From Streptomyces sp. TRM70350 (GTDB lineage Bacteria; Actinomycetota; Actinomycetes; Streptomycetales; Streptomycetaceae), in assembly GCF_019219825.1 (NCBI RefSeq), contig NZ_JAHUXH010000014.1, positions 1 through 64,000 on the forward strand: 64,000 nt of DNA, in the 5' to 3' direction. The translations under genes were made by a program, and so were the position numbers. Below, piece by piece: positions 1-13,286 of the stretch. The stretch's first letter is position 1. Every line of letters starts with the position of its first letter. The notes beneath the pieces are model-generated. The model saw nothing but the letters and a program-made list of their open reading frames with translations, made no database searches and was not told the DNA's origin.

Positions 1-174
1 CCGGAAGGAACCCGCGTCGAGGAGCAGCTCGATCCGCTCCCGGGCCGTCAGCCTGCCCTTCGCGTGCTGGGCCGCCGTGGCCTTCTCGCTCGGGCCGGCC
101 ACCGCCCGCGCACGAGTCTCGTACAGCTCGGCGACCCGCCCTCGCGCGTCGTGTACCGCCGACTGGGAAGTCAT
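1..174 (-). CDS. Acyl-CoA carboxylase carboxyltransferase (beta) subunit, N-terminal part
   Basis: Only the first 58 codons are inside the window; the gene runs off the left edge. The ATG is at 174-172. The motif LTARERIELLLDAGSF near residues 42-57 is the hallmark N-terminus of biotin-dependent acyl-CoA carboxylase beta chains (PccB/AccB type), which move a carboxyl group from biotin to acetyl- or propionyl-CoA. It is the last visible gene of the minus-strand PKS operon and starts 11 bases after the stop of the 80-aa gene. An inferred role is to supply malonyl-CoA to the PKS upstream. Substrate specificity cannot be read from this fragment. Confidence 0.85.
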   Translation of the reverse strand, partial: MTSQSAVHDARGRVAELYETRARAVAGPSEKATAAQHAKGRLTARERIELLLDAGSFR

Positions 175-185
175 GTCGACCGGTC

Positions 186-428
186 TCAACCTTCCAGGCG
201 GAGCACGGCCGTGTCGAACCTGGTCATGGTGCCGCTGTAGCCGCCGGTGAGCGCGGAGAACCAGACGGCGTCGCGGGCGCCGATCCGGTCGCGCTCCAGG
301 ACGAGCGGTCCCTCGGCGGTGGTGACGCGAACGTAGTCGCCGACGGTGTCCGCCGTCGCGGAATCGCTCGCCACCGCGTCCAGCAGGGTGCGGAACTCCG
401 GGACGTCGAGGACGTACAGGGTGGCCAT
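186..428 (-). CDS. Small hypothetical protein (80 aa) in the PKS operon
   Basis: I do not recognise this 80-residue protein. It has no signal peptide or membrane segment, is acidic, and contains a VGDYVRVTTAEGPLVLERDR stretch that looks like a beta-rich core. Its ATG overlaps the stop of the VOC gene (ATGA, 425-428 region), so the two are probably translationally coupled, and the carboxylase beta gene follows after 11 bases. The position next to the carboxylase suggests an accessory subunit, but it does not resemble the usual epsilon subunits of acyl-CoA carboxylases. Coding status rests on the tight operon packing. Confidence 0.6.
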   Translation of the reverse strand: MATLYVLDVPEFRTLLDAVASDSATADTVGDYVRVTTAEGPLVLERDRIGARDAVWFSALTGGYSGTMTRFDTAVLRLEG

Positions 429-1024
429 CAGATGGTGTCCCTCTCGTATCGTGCGGCGATCAGTTCGGCCTTGCGCTGCCAGGTGGCCTTGAGCGACGGA
501 TCGCCCTTGCGGACCACGTCGGTCAGCGCGGCCACGGTCAGCTCGGCGTCGCGGGCGTCGATGTCCCCGAACTCCCGCAGTGGGCGGGTGATTTCGAGTT
601 GGATGCCGTTCGGGTCGTCGAAGTAGATGGATTCGATCATTTCGTGGGCCAGCGGAGGGGTGACCCGGATTCCGGCGGCCTTCAGCTTGGCGCGCCAGGC
701 CAGGAGTTCTTCCTCGGTGTCGACGTGCAGGGCTATGTGCCGCGACACGTGCATGAGATCGTCGGGGGCCTGGTCCTGGGGGAGGTCGAAGTAGTAGAAG
801 AAGGCCAGGTGGTTTCCCTTGCCCAGGGCGAAGAAGAAGTGGACGAAGTCCGGGAAGTTCTCCGACAGCCAGCCGGTTCCCGTGACGGCGTGGACGAGGG
901 GCAGGCCGAGGGCGTCGCGGTAGAAGCTCACGGTGGCCTCGGGATCCCAGGTGACGTGGGCCAGGTGGTCGACTCCCTGGAGCGAGAGCCGGTCGGGCGG
1001 AGTGGAGTTGCCGGTGGATTCCAT
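428..1024 (-). CDS. VOC-family protein (extradiol-dioxygenase/glyoxalase fold)
   Basis: This 198-aa protein has the vicinal-oxygen-chelate fold. An N-terminal half module begins at GVDHLAHVTWDPEATVSFYR, where His is a candidate metal ligand. A second half contains HIALHVDTEEELLAWRAKL and ends in the signature YFDDPNGIQLEIT, whose Glu is the usual third metal ligand. Such proteins are ring-cleaving dioxygenases, isomerases or resistance-type binding proteins. Beside an aryl-AMP ligase and an aromatic PKS, oxidation or cleavage of a phenolic product is plausible but inferred. The ATG at 1024 follows an AAAGGAAA ribosome site. It is 57 bases downstream of the ligase stop. Confidence 0.8.
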   Translation of the reverse strand: MESTGNSTPPDRLSLQGVDHLAHVTWDPEATVSFYRDALGLPLVHAVTGTGWLSENFPDFVHFFFALGKGNHLAFFYYFDLPQDQAPDDLMHVSRHIALHVDTEEELLAWRAKLKAAGIRVTPPLAHEMIESIYFDDPNGIQLEITRPLREFGDIDARDAELTVAALTDVVRKGDPSLKATWQRKAELIAARYERDTI

Positions 1025-1081
1025 GCTCGTTTTCCTTTCCTGGCGTACGGGTGGGCTGCCGTCACCGGCTTTGAAGAGCGG

Positions 1082-2737
1082 TCAGCCGGGTAGGCGCGGC
1101 CGGTTCGCGGTCAGCTTCCGCAGGGCCTTCTTGTCGATCTTTCCGACCGGCGTCTGGGGCAGTGCGGGGAGGAACATGAGCAGTTCCGGGGTCTTGAAGG
1201 CGGCCACGCCGCGCTCGTGGAACAGGCGCTGGATGTCCGCCAGATCGAGCGTCTGCCCGCTCTTGAGGACGACACAGGCGCACACCGACTCGCCCAGCTC
1301 CCGGTGTGGCGAGGGCACCACGGCGACGTCGGCGACCTGCGGCAGGCTGCGCACCAGGTCCTCGACCTCGTCGGCGGAGATCTTCTCGCCGCCGCGGTTG
1401 ATGAGGTCCTTGGTGCGGCCCTCCACGGTGAGATTGCCCGCCGCGTCCTGGCGGACGACGTCTCCCGTGCGGTACCAGCCGTCCGCGGTGAAGGCACGCG
1501 CGTTGTGCTCGGGGGCGGCGAAGTAGCCCCTGGGCGTGTAGGGGCCGCGGGTGAGGAGTCGGCCCGGCTGCCCCGGGGGGACGGGAACGTCGTCGTCGTC
1601 GTCGACGAGCAGGATCTCGTCGTCCGGGCAGATGGGCCGCCCCTGGGTGGTGAGGACCAGGTGGTCGGGGTCGTCGAGGCGCGTGTAGTTGAGCAGGCCC
1701 TCGGCCATGCCGAAGACCTGCTGGAGCCGGCCGCCGAGACCGCCCAGGAGGCTCCGCGCCTCGGCCGGGGACAGCACGGACCCGCCGACCTGGACGACCC
1801 GCAGGCTGGACAGGTCGTGGTGGTCCGTCGCCGCTGCGGCCAGCCACCGTCGGGCCACGGCGGGGACGAGCGAGGTGACCGTCGCCCGTTCCCTTTCCAC
1901 GGCGGTGAAGGCGGCCTCGGGGTTCGGCGACGGCATCAGCACGGCCCGGCCGCCGTTCATCAGCGCCGCGAGCACGCCGGGGCTGGCCAGGGCGAAGTTG
2001 TGCGCGACGGGCAGGACGGCGAGATAGACGGTGTCCCGGCCGTAGCCGCAGACCTCGCCGCTGCGGCGGGCGTTGTACTCGTAGTCGTTGTGCGTCCTGG
2101 CGATGATCTTCGGCAGGCCCGTGGTTCCGCCGGACAGCAGGAACAGCAGCACCTCGCTCGCGTCGGGGGCCAGGGCGTCGAGCCGGTGCCGCCGGGCGGC
2201 CGGGTCACCGGTGGCGGTCATGAGCGCGCGCAGGTCGACGTTGCCGGGGCGCACCGTGTCCCCGACGACCAGGACCCGGCATCCGTGACCGCGTACCCGT
2301 GCGACGTGTTCGGCGAGCGACTGGTGGTCGAAGTCGCGCCAGCTGCTGGGCGCCACCACGGCCGAGACCTCGGCGAGCTCGGCCATGTACGTCAGCTCGT
2401 GCTCGCGGTGCGGGGGCAGGGCGAGGACCGGGGCCACGCCGAGCCGGGCGCAGGCGAGGACGAGGGCGATGAACTCCCAGCAGTTGGGCAGCTGGACGAG
2501 GATGCTGTCGCCGCGCTTCAGGCCGGTGCCGGCCAGGCCCTCAGCCAGGTTGTCGGCGGTCTCGGCGAGTTCCCGGTAGGTGACGCGCCGGGCGCCGTCG
2601 ACCAGGGCCACGCGCGGCCCGTAGGCGTCCGCCCACTCCCACATCAGCGCGCCCAGCGGTCGCTGCCGCCAGTAGCCCTTCGCGACGTACCGCCGGACGA
2701 ACTCGTCCGGCCAGGGGACGACACCCGCTCGTGTCAT
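1082..2737 (-). CDS. Aryl-AMP ligase (2,3-dihydroxybenzoate/salicylate-AMP ligase-like)
   Basis: This 551-aa member of the ANL superfamily belongs to the stand-alone DhbE/EntE branch, which adenylates aryl acids and passes them to CoA or a carrier protein. The N-terminal WPDEFVRRYVAKGYWRQRPL is typical of that branch. The P-loop core LLSGGTTGLPKI is at roughly residues 190-201, followed by the YRTGDVV and GRTKDLINRGGEKISADEVE motifs and the C-terminal lysine in PVGKIDKKAL. I place the start at the ATG at 2737, behind AGGAG, rather than at the GTG at 2770. It lies 77 bases downstream of the 6-MSAS-like PKS, so the likely substrate is 6-methylsalicylate or a derivative (inference). Confidence 0.88.
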   Translation of the reverse strand: MTRAGVVPWPDEFVRRYVAKGYWRQRPLGALMWEWADAYGPRVALVDGARRVTYRELAETADNLAEGLAGTGLKRGDSILVQLPNCWEFIALVLACARLGVAPVLALPPHREHELTYMAELAEVSAVVAPSSWRDFDHQSLAEHVARVRGHGCRVLVVGDTVRPGNVDLRALMTATGDPAARRHRLDALAPDASEVLLFLLSGGTTGLPKIIARTHNDYEYNARRSGEVCGYGRDTVYLAVLPVAHNFALASPGVLAALMNGGRAVLMPSPNPEAAFTAVERERATVTSLVPAVARRWLAAAATDHHDLSSLRVVQVGGSVLSPAEARSLLGGLGGRLQQVFGMAEGLLNYTRLDDPDHLVLTTQGRPICPDDEILLVDDDDDVPVPPGQPGRLLTRGPYTPRGYFAAPEHNARAFTADGWYRTGDVVRQDAAGNLTVEGRTKDLINRGGEKISADEVEDLVRSLPQVADVAVVPSPHRELGESVCACVVLKSGQTLDLADIQRLFHERGVAAFKTPELLMFLPALPQTPVGKIDKKALRKLTANRPRLPG

Positions 2738-2814
2738 GGGTTTCTCCTGCTTCTGCGGTCCTGTACGCACGGATCGAGGGGCCGGCGCCGAGGTGGCGCC
2801 GGCCGGTTGCCTGA

Positions 2815-8184
<5,370 letters not shown>

Positions 8185-8301
8185 TGGAGCCCCCTCGTCG
8201 CTGCCTGCGTCGGGCGTACGAGAAGATCCTGGGCAACGCGACATGCCGCCCGCCTGCGGCGCACATGGGGGTGGGCGGCGTCCGGCAGCCGAAACCTGGC
8301 G

Positions 8302-8335
8302 CGGCTAAACGTTAGCCGACCAATTGTTGGGCCGC
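8302..8335. promoter_or_regulatory. Two overlapping inverted repeats in the PKS/marR divergent promoter region
   Basis: CGGCTAA-ACG-TTAGCCG (8302-8318) has perfect 7-bp arms and a 3-bp spacer. It overlaps GCCGACCAA-TTG-TTGGGCCGC (8315-8335), where 7 of 9 arm positions pair. MarR proteins bind 15-20 bp palindromes in divergent promoters, and this lies between the PKS start (8184) and marR (8429). These are the best operator candidates; binding is inferred. Confidence 0.5.
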
Positions 8336-8428
8336 AAGAGATTCGTCGCGACCAAGTCATGTGCCAGGTGGGGAACTTGTAGCCTCTGGGCAGAAGAAGG
8401 CCGATGTCCACGGCAGGAGGCGCGCCGG

Positions 8429-8905
8429 GTGAATCCCGCATTCGACGACGGATCGGTGAACCAGCTGCTGGCGAGCATCGCGCGCACCCACCGCAACCTC
8501 GCGGGCGCCCTGCTGCGCCGGGTGGGCCTCTTCCCCGGGCAGGAGCTGCTGCTGATGCGCCTGTGGAACCGCGACCATCAGCCGCAGGGCGATCTGGTGG
8601 CCGCGCTCCGGCTGGAGGCGTCGACGGTGACGAAGATGCTCAAACGACTGGAGGCGCAGGGCTTTGTCACGCGGCACCGCCCGCCCGGCAACCAGCGGAT
8701 CGTGATCGTCTCCCTCAGCGACAAGGGCCGCTCGCTGCAAGGCGAAGTGGAGGAGCTCTGGCGGGAGCTGGAGCAGGCTGCGGTCGGCCGGATGAGCTCC
8801 ACCGAGCTCGACCGGACCCTGGAGGTGCTGCGCCGCCTGGAGGCCGACCTCGCCGAGGCCCAGGCGTCCCGCGAGCCCCGGCCCTCCCCGCCCGAAGCGG
8901 AGTAG
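8429..8905 (+). CDS. MarR-family transcriptional regulator
   Basis: This 158-aa winged helix-turn-helix regulator has its recognition helix region around GDLVAALRLEASTVTKMLKR, followed by the wing RHRPPGNQRIVIVSLSDKGR. Terminal helices forming the dimer interface are evident. I chose the GTG at 8429 because AGGAGG lies at 8414-8420; a longer upstream reading to 8324 would run through the operator region. It is transcribed divergently from the PKS operon, so it is probably a ligand-responsive repressor of the PKS and of itself. MarR ligands are often phenolic acids, which suits an aromatic product (inference). Confidence 0.9.
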   Translation: MNPAFDDGSVNQLLASIARTHRNLAGALLRRVGLFPGQELLLMRLWNRDHQPQGDLVAALRLEASTVTKMLKRLEAQGFVTRHRPPGNQRIVIVSLSDKGRSLQGEVEELWRELEQAAVGRMSSTELDRTLEVLRRLEADLAEAQASREPRPSPPEAE

Positions 8906-8998
8906 AGCCGGGGGCCGGGGGCAGAGCCGGGGCCGGGGGCAGAGCCGGGGCCGGGGGCAGAGCCGGGGCCGGGGTCAGAGCCGGGGCCGGGGTCAGAG
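8904..8998. repeat. 18-bp G-rich tandem repeat, about five copies
   Basis: The unit AGAGCCGGGGCCGGGGGC (first copy one base longer, last two with GGGGTC) repeats from the marR stop into the stop codon of the convergent flavoprotein gene. GGGG runs on the plus strand could fold as a quadruplex. It may act as a transcription barrier between the convergent genes, or may simply be slippage-prone sequence. Confidence 0.85.
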
Positions 8999-10852
8999 CC
9001 GGCCCAGCGGGTGCGCCACGACGATGTCGAGCCGCCCGGACAGCAGGGCCGTGTGGATCCGTGTCCCCCAGCTCTCACCGCGATGCGAGTCCGGCGCGGC
9101 GAGCGCCCATCCGTCGGGCACGTCCAGAAGGACGGTCTTGCGCGTACGCTCGCGCACCAGGTCCGCGTAGCCGAGGGCCCGGTCCCATCCCTCCACGGTC
9201 AACTCCTCCTCCGGCAACCGGAGATGTACGCCGACGGCTCCGGCCCGCGTCTGCTCCGAGCACCACCGGACGAAGTCCTCGCCCTGGGTGGTCCACGCGG
9301 GTACGGGCGGACAGTCCACGCCGACCATCACCGACGCACCGTCCCCGAGCGCCGCAGTCGTGGGCAGTACCCGCTCGATCAGCCGTATCCCCACCGCTCG
9401 CGCGAACTCCTCGCCGACCGTGTCCTGCGCCCGCACCAGGGCCATGGGCTGGGCACCGTGCCCCCGGACCCGCTCGATCGTCGCCCGCCAGGTGTCCTGG
9501 TCGCCGTCGGGGCCGTCCGCGGACCAGTCCACGATGACGAGTCCGCCGCCGGCCCGGGCGCTCGACTGGATGGCGTCCGGTGGCGTCACGGTGGCGATGC
9601 GGTTCGCCAGCACGGTGCCGTCCACGGTGAGCGGCAGGCAGACGGCTGAGCGGGCGGCCCCGGGCTCGGGCGGCGTGCCGGGCGCCGACCGGCGTGCGAA
9701 CCAGGACTCGACCTCGTCGACGCGTGACGCGTGACGACGCTTCAGACCCGCGTACGAGATGGCTCCGGTCCTGGTGAGGAAGTGGAAGCCGAACTGCTCC
9801 GGCTCCATGTGCAGCCGCCGGGCGAAGGTGCTCCACCACCGCATGCTGGGTGCGGCCCACTCCTGGGTGCGCCGCACCTCCGGGCGCCGCCGCGTCTCGT
9901 ACGCGCGGAACGCGTCGGCCGTCGTGCCCTCCGTGTCCAGGGCCTCGGCGAGGGCGATCGCGTCCTCCATGGCCATCTTGGTGCCGGAGCCGACCGAGAA
10001 GTGGGCGGTGTGGGCGGCGTCCCCGAGCAGGACCATGTTCCGGTGCGACCAGGTGTCGTTGCGCACCACCTGGAACGAGGCCCACTTGCTGTTGTTGACC
10101 AGCAGGGGATGGCCGTCGAGATGCTCCTTGAAGATCTCTTCGAGCAGTTCCTTGGAGTGCGTGTCGCTCACGCCCGGGGCCCGGGCCGCCCGCGTGGAGG
10201 CGTCCATGCCCGCCGCCCGCCAGGTGGCCGTGTCCGTCTCGACGATGAAGGTGCTGGTCCCCGGCTCGTACGGGTAGGCGTGCGCGGCGAACGGCCCGAA
10301 GCGCGTCGGGACGAAGGGGAAGGTCACCCGGTCGAAGCGCGCCGGGGTCCCGAACCAGATGTACTGGGGGCCCGACGCGTCGACGGTCGTGCCGAATGCC
10401 TGCGCGTACGCCTTCCTGGTGGCGGAGTTGGCGCCGTCCGCGACGGCCACGACGTCCGCGTCGCCGACCGCGTCCGCGAGCGGGATCTCGTGGTGGAAGC
10501 GCAGCCGGGCGCCGACCTCCGCGGCCTGCTCCTGGAGGATGCGCAGCAGTGTCCTGCGGGAGATCGCGGTGAAGCCGTAGCCGCCGTACCGCAGGGCGCG
10601 GCCCCGGTGTCGCAGTTCCATGTCGGTCCACTGCACGCTCGCCTCGCGCAGGCGTCGGCAGGTCTCCGGGTCGGCCCGCTCGAAGGCGGCCATCGTACGG
10701 TCGGAGAAGACGACTCCGAAGCCGAAGGTCGCGTCGGCGGCGTTGCGTTCGTGGACGGTGACCGATGCCTGCGGGGCGCGCATCTTGACGAGGCGGGCGA
10801 GGAAGAGACCGGCGGGGCCGCCGCCGATCACGGCGAAGGTCTGAGGTCGCAT
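8993..10852 (-). CDS. FAD-dependent aromatic monooxygenase, salicylyl-CoA 5-hydroxylase-like
   Basis: This 619-aa flavoprotein has an N-terminal class A FAD fold: VIGGGPAGLFLARLVK binds ADP, and GDAAHTAHFSVGSGTKMAMEDA is the second FAD motif near residue 290. The FGFGVVFSDRT stretch after it and a degenerate C-terminal TIM-barrel-like region (about residues 400-619) resemble salicylyl-CoA 5-hydroxylase (SdgC) and anthraniloyl-CoA monooxygenase. In those enzymes an old-yellow-enzyme domain follows, but here it is shortened and lacks a clear OYE active site. The likely substrate is an aryl-CoA made by the neighbouring ligase. The ATG at 10852 follows AGGAGA, and the stop overlaps the tandem repeat. 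Confidence 0.8.
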   Translation of the reverse strand: MRPQTFAVIGGGPAGLFLARLVKMRAPQASVTVHERNAADATFGFGVVFSDRTMAAFERADPETCRRLREASVQWTDMELRHRGRALRYGGYGFTAISRRTLLRILQEQAAEVGARLRFHHEIPLADAVGDADVVAVADGANSATRKAYAQAFGTTVDASGPQYIWFGTPARFDRVTFPFVPTRFGPFAAHAYPYEPGTSTFIVETDTATWRAAGMDASTRAARAPGVSDTHSKELLEEIFKEHLDGHPLLVNNSKWASFQVVRNDTWSHRNMVLLGDAAHTAHFSVGSGTKMAMEDAIALAEALDTEGTTADAFRAYETRRRPEVRRTQEWAAPSMRWWSTFARRLHMEPEQFGFHFLTRTGAISYAGLKRRHASRVDEVESWFARRSAPGTPPEPGAARSAVCLPLTVDGTVLANRIATVTPPDAIQSSARAGGGLVIVDWSADGPDGDQDTWRATIERVRGHGAQPMALVRAQDTVGEEFARAVGIRLIERVLPTTAALGDGASVMVGVDCPPVPAWTTQGEDFVRWCSEQTRAGAVGVHLRLPEEELTVEGWDRALGYADLVRERTRKTVLLDVPDGWALAAPDSHRGESWGTRIHTALLSGRLDIVVAHPLGRL

Positions 10853-10965
10853 GGTGGTGGCTCTCCTGGAGGCGGACAGAGGGCGGACGGGGGGGAGCCC
10901 CGGCGAGCGGCGCGACCGCCGCGCTCGTCGGGGCTCATGCCTGACAGGGCCGTAGGGGTCAGGGG

Positions 10966-11394
10966 TCACGCCACGGGGGCGGGTTCCCTGGCGGCCTCCT
11001 CGTCCTCCGCCACGTTCAGTTCCTCGTAGAAGGGGCAGCCCCAGTGGGGCTCGAACGGGGCGAAGGTGTCCCACCGGGACTGGGCGCGCAGGTGCCGGAG
11101 CAGGACGTTGCGCGGGTTCCAGAAATCACCGCTGACCAGCCGCGCGACCCACTTGTTGGTGCCGAGCTGGTCGCCGGAGATGTCGAAACCGGCCTCCATG
11201 AGGAAGCCGCGCAGGCTGTAACCGGCCTCGTAGTAGGCGTGGATGAGGCGTCCGTAGACGTCGTAGCCGGTCTTGTAGAAGTTGGAGTAGGCGAGCTGAA
11301 GCTCGTCGGTGCGCTCCGGCTCGGACAGGATGGCGTCGACCGTCTCGGCGGCCTTCAGGCCGGTGCACATGGCGAGGAAGACTGGCAGCCGGTT
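10966..11394 (-). pseudogene. C-terminal fragment of a flavin-dependent halogenase/monooxygenase-like gene
   Basis: About 140 residues are open from 11394 downward, with similarity starting abruptly at RLPVFLAMCTGLKAAETVDA, which resembles the second FAD-binding helix region of FADH2-dependent halogenases. It is followed by the helical, aromatic C-terminal part typical of that family (YSNFYKTGYDVYGRLIHAYY). The FAD-binding N-terminus with GxGxxG is absent. Upstream, the sequence becomes the truncated antiporter gene on the other strand. A short translation from the ATG at 11370 is possible, but it would not be a functional enzyme. Family assignment is tentative; truncation is clear. Confidence 0.5.
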
Positions 11395-11699
11395 TCGCCG
11401 GAAAGTACTTCGGCTGCGCCCTGGGGATGAAGGCTGCGGGATTCTCCTGGCGTGAGTCCTACGCCGTCGGCGGACTGATGAACGCCCGTGGCCTGATGAT
11501 CCTCATCTTCATCAACATCGGCCTGGCGCAGGGGATGATCACCCAGGACGTCTTCTCCCTCCTGGTGCTGGTGGCGGTGGTCACGACCGCCGGCGCGCTG
11601 CCGCTGTACAAGCTGGCGCTGCCCGACCGTATGGAAAGGCAGCTGAGGACGACGGACGACACGGAAGCCCCGCTTCCCGAACTGGCCCGAATCAACTGA
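11391..11699 (+). pseudogene. C-terminal fragment of a CPA2/Kef-type cation:proton antiporter
   Basis: The frame GFAGKYFGCALGMKAAGFSW, then RESYAVGGLMNARGLMILI, is the conserved late region of Na+/H+ (Kef-type) antiporters, followed by a last hydrophobic helix VFSLLVLVAVVTTAGALPLY and a short hydrophilic tail. Family members have about 400 aa and 12-13 helices; only the last two or three are here. An ATG at 11427 could start a 90-aa product. The similarity continues upstream of that ATG to about 11391 and stops where the minus-strand fragment begins, so the 5' part was deleted. Confidence 0.75.
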
Positions 11700-11706
11700 C
11701 CGAGCC

Positions 11707-11753
11707 CGCTGCCCTGCCCTGCCCTCCCTGCCCTGCCCTCCCTCTCCCCTCTC
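11707..11753 (+). repeat. Pyrimidine-rich CCCTG/CCCTC low-complexity tract
   Basis: A run of CCCTGCCCTGCCCTCCCTG-like units immediately precedes the AAGGAG ribosome site of the ABM gene. It may place unstructured RNA ahead of the start; no other role is visible. Confidence 0.6.
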
Positions 11754-11767
11754 AAGGAGCCACCACC

Positions 11768-12100
11768 ATGAGCGAGACAGTCATCCGCGCCGACGACGGC
11801 ACCATCTCCATGATCAACGTCTTCGAGGTCGAGCCCGAGCGCCAGCAGGACCTCGCCGAACTGCTCAGCGAGGGCGCCGAGAAATACATCCGCCACCGAC
11901 CGGGATGCATCTCGGTGAACATCCTCCCCAGCAACGACGGCAAGCGGCTCATCTACTTCGCCCAGTGGCGCAGCAAGGCCGACATCAAGGCGACCATGGC
12001 GGACCCCGACTGCCAGGTCTACCGAGACAAGGCAGCCGAACTGGCCAAGCCGGACGCCCACGCGTACTCGGTGTTCGCGGTGCATCATCCGGAGAGCTGA
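11768..12100 (+). CDS. Antibiotic biosynthesis monooxygenase (ABM) domain protein
   Basis: This 110-aa ferredoxin-like alpha/beta protein contains the ABM pattern MINVFEVEPERQQDLAELL followed by HRPGCISVNILPSNDGKRL and YFAQWRSKADIKA. Small ABM enzymes oxidise polycyclic or phenolic compounds without a cofactor, or act as dimeric accessory factors. The ATG at 11768 follows AAGGAG. It is the only intact gene between the two halves of the biosynthetic region and converges on sbnA. Because its neighbours on the left are a deletion scar, it may be a leftover of the PKS part (inference). Confidence 0.82.
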   Translation: MSETVIRADDGTISMINVFEVEPERQQDLAELLSEGAEKYIRHRPGCISVNILPSNDGKRLIYFAQWRSKADIKATMADPDCQVYRDKAAELAKPDAHAYSVFAVHHPES

Positions 12101-12225
12101 CAGCCGGTGAACGCCGCAGACGGCACCCGGCAGGATTTTGGTGTGCCCCGCCCGAAGAGGGATCCCGCCGAGCTCACCGGCCCTCCAGTCGTGACCGGCG
12201 GTATTGCCGCTGTCGCGGGTCTCGG

Positions 12226-13251
12226 CTACGGGTTCCGACGGCGGTCCGTCACCCGCGATACGATCTCGCGCCTCCGGGGAGCGGCCGTCACCTCCTTGGA
12301 GTCGAGGATGTCGTCGCCGTACAGGTCCTGCAGCCAGTTGATCTGGTAGATCGTGTCGAGGTAGCGCTCGCCGAGGTCCGGGGCGATGGCCACGGCTGTG
12401 AGGCCGCGTGCGTCGTGCCGGTCCAGCCAGTCCATCGCGCCGCTGACCACGGTTCCCGTGGAGCCGCCGAACAGGAATCCACGCCGGGCCAGCCGGTGGC
12501 AGGTGCGGATGGTCTCCGCCTCCTCGACGCGGACCACCTCGTCCACGTACGACTCGTCGAGCAACGGCGGGCGCATGCTCATGCCCACGCCGGGGATCAT
12601 CCGGCGACCGGGCGGGCCACCGAAGGCGACCGAGCCCACGACGTCCACGGCGACGATCCGCACCGGCCGGTGCCACTGCCGGAAGTAGCGTGCGCAGCCC
12701 ATCAAAGTCCCGGTGGTGCCTGCCCCGATGAACAGCACGTCGAGGCGCGGGAACTCGCCGGCGATCTCCGGTGCCGTCGTGCGGTAGTGGGCCCGCCAGT
12801 TGCCCGGGTTGGTGTACTGGCTCAGCCACACGTACCGGCCGTCGGCCGCGCACAGCCTACGGACGTAGTCGATGCGCTTGCCCAGGAATCCTCCGTTGGC
12901 GTCGAGGTCGGCGATGATGTGCACCTCGCTGCCCAGCGCTTCCATCAGCAGTCTGGTCGACAGGTTGCAGCGGGAGTCCGTCACGCACAGGAACCGGTAT
13001 CCCTTGCTCGCGGCGATCACGCTGAGCGCCACGCCGAGATTGCCGGACGAGGACTCGACGAGGATCGAGGCAGGCGTCAGTCGTCCGTCGCGCTCGGCGC
13101 TCTCCACCATCTCGGTCGCGGCCTTCAGCTTGATGGAGCCGGCGAAGTTGAAGCCCTCGCATTTCAGGTAGAGACGGCGTCCGAGAATCGGCTGCAGGTC
13201 AACGTAGAGCCGGCTTTCGTTGAAGGCGTGGGGAGTGGAAATGACGGGCAC
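12226..13251 (-). CDS. sbnA: SbnA-like 2,3-diaminopropionate biosynthesis PLP enzyme
   Basis: This 341-aa fold-type II PLP protein belongs to the cysteine synthase family. The PLP lysine is in AGSIKLKAA (about residue 40-42). ESSSGNLGVALS replaces the usual asparagine loop, and GAGTTGTLMG is the phosphate-binding loop near residue 166. SbnA makes N-(1-amino-1-carboxyl-2-ethyl)-glutamic acid from O-phosphoserine and glutamate; SbnB then releases L-2,3-diaminopropionate. The ALILVESSSGN-type motif, length and partnership with SbnB distinguish it from housekeeping CysK. It is the last gene of the five-gene operon, 35 bases after sbnB. The window holds no siderophore uptake genes, so DAP probably feeds the neighbouring NRPS. 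Confidence 0.88.
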   Translation of the reverse strand: MPVISTPHAFNESRLYVDLQPILGRRLYLKCEGFNFAGSIKLKAATEMVESAERDGRLTPASILVESSSGNLGVALSVIAASKGYRFLCVTDSRCNLSTRLLMEALGSEVHIIADLDANGGFLGKRIDYVRRLCAADGRYVWLSQYTNPGNWRAHYRTTAPEIAGEFPRLDVLFIGAGTTGTLMGCARYFRQWHRPVRIVAVDVVGSVAFGGPPGRRMIPGVGMSMRPPLLDESYVDEVVRVEEAETIRTCHRLARRGFLFGGSTGTVVSGAMDWLDRHDARGLTAVAIAPDLGERYLDTIYQINWLQDLYGDDILDSKEVTAAPRRREIVSRVTDRRRNP

Positions 13252-13286
13252 GTGGGCCTCCTGTTGCCAGGGCTGAGGGTGTGGCT

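Noticed and set aside
8904..8998. CRISPR array
   Set aside because: The 18-bp units are directly contiguous with no spacers, and no cas genes are present.
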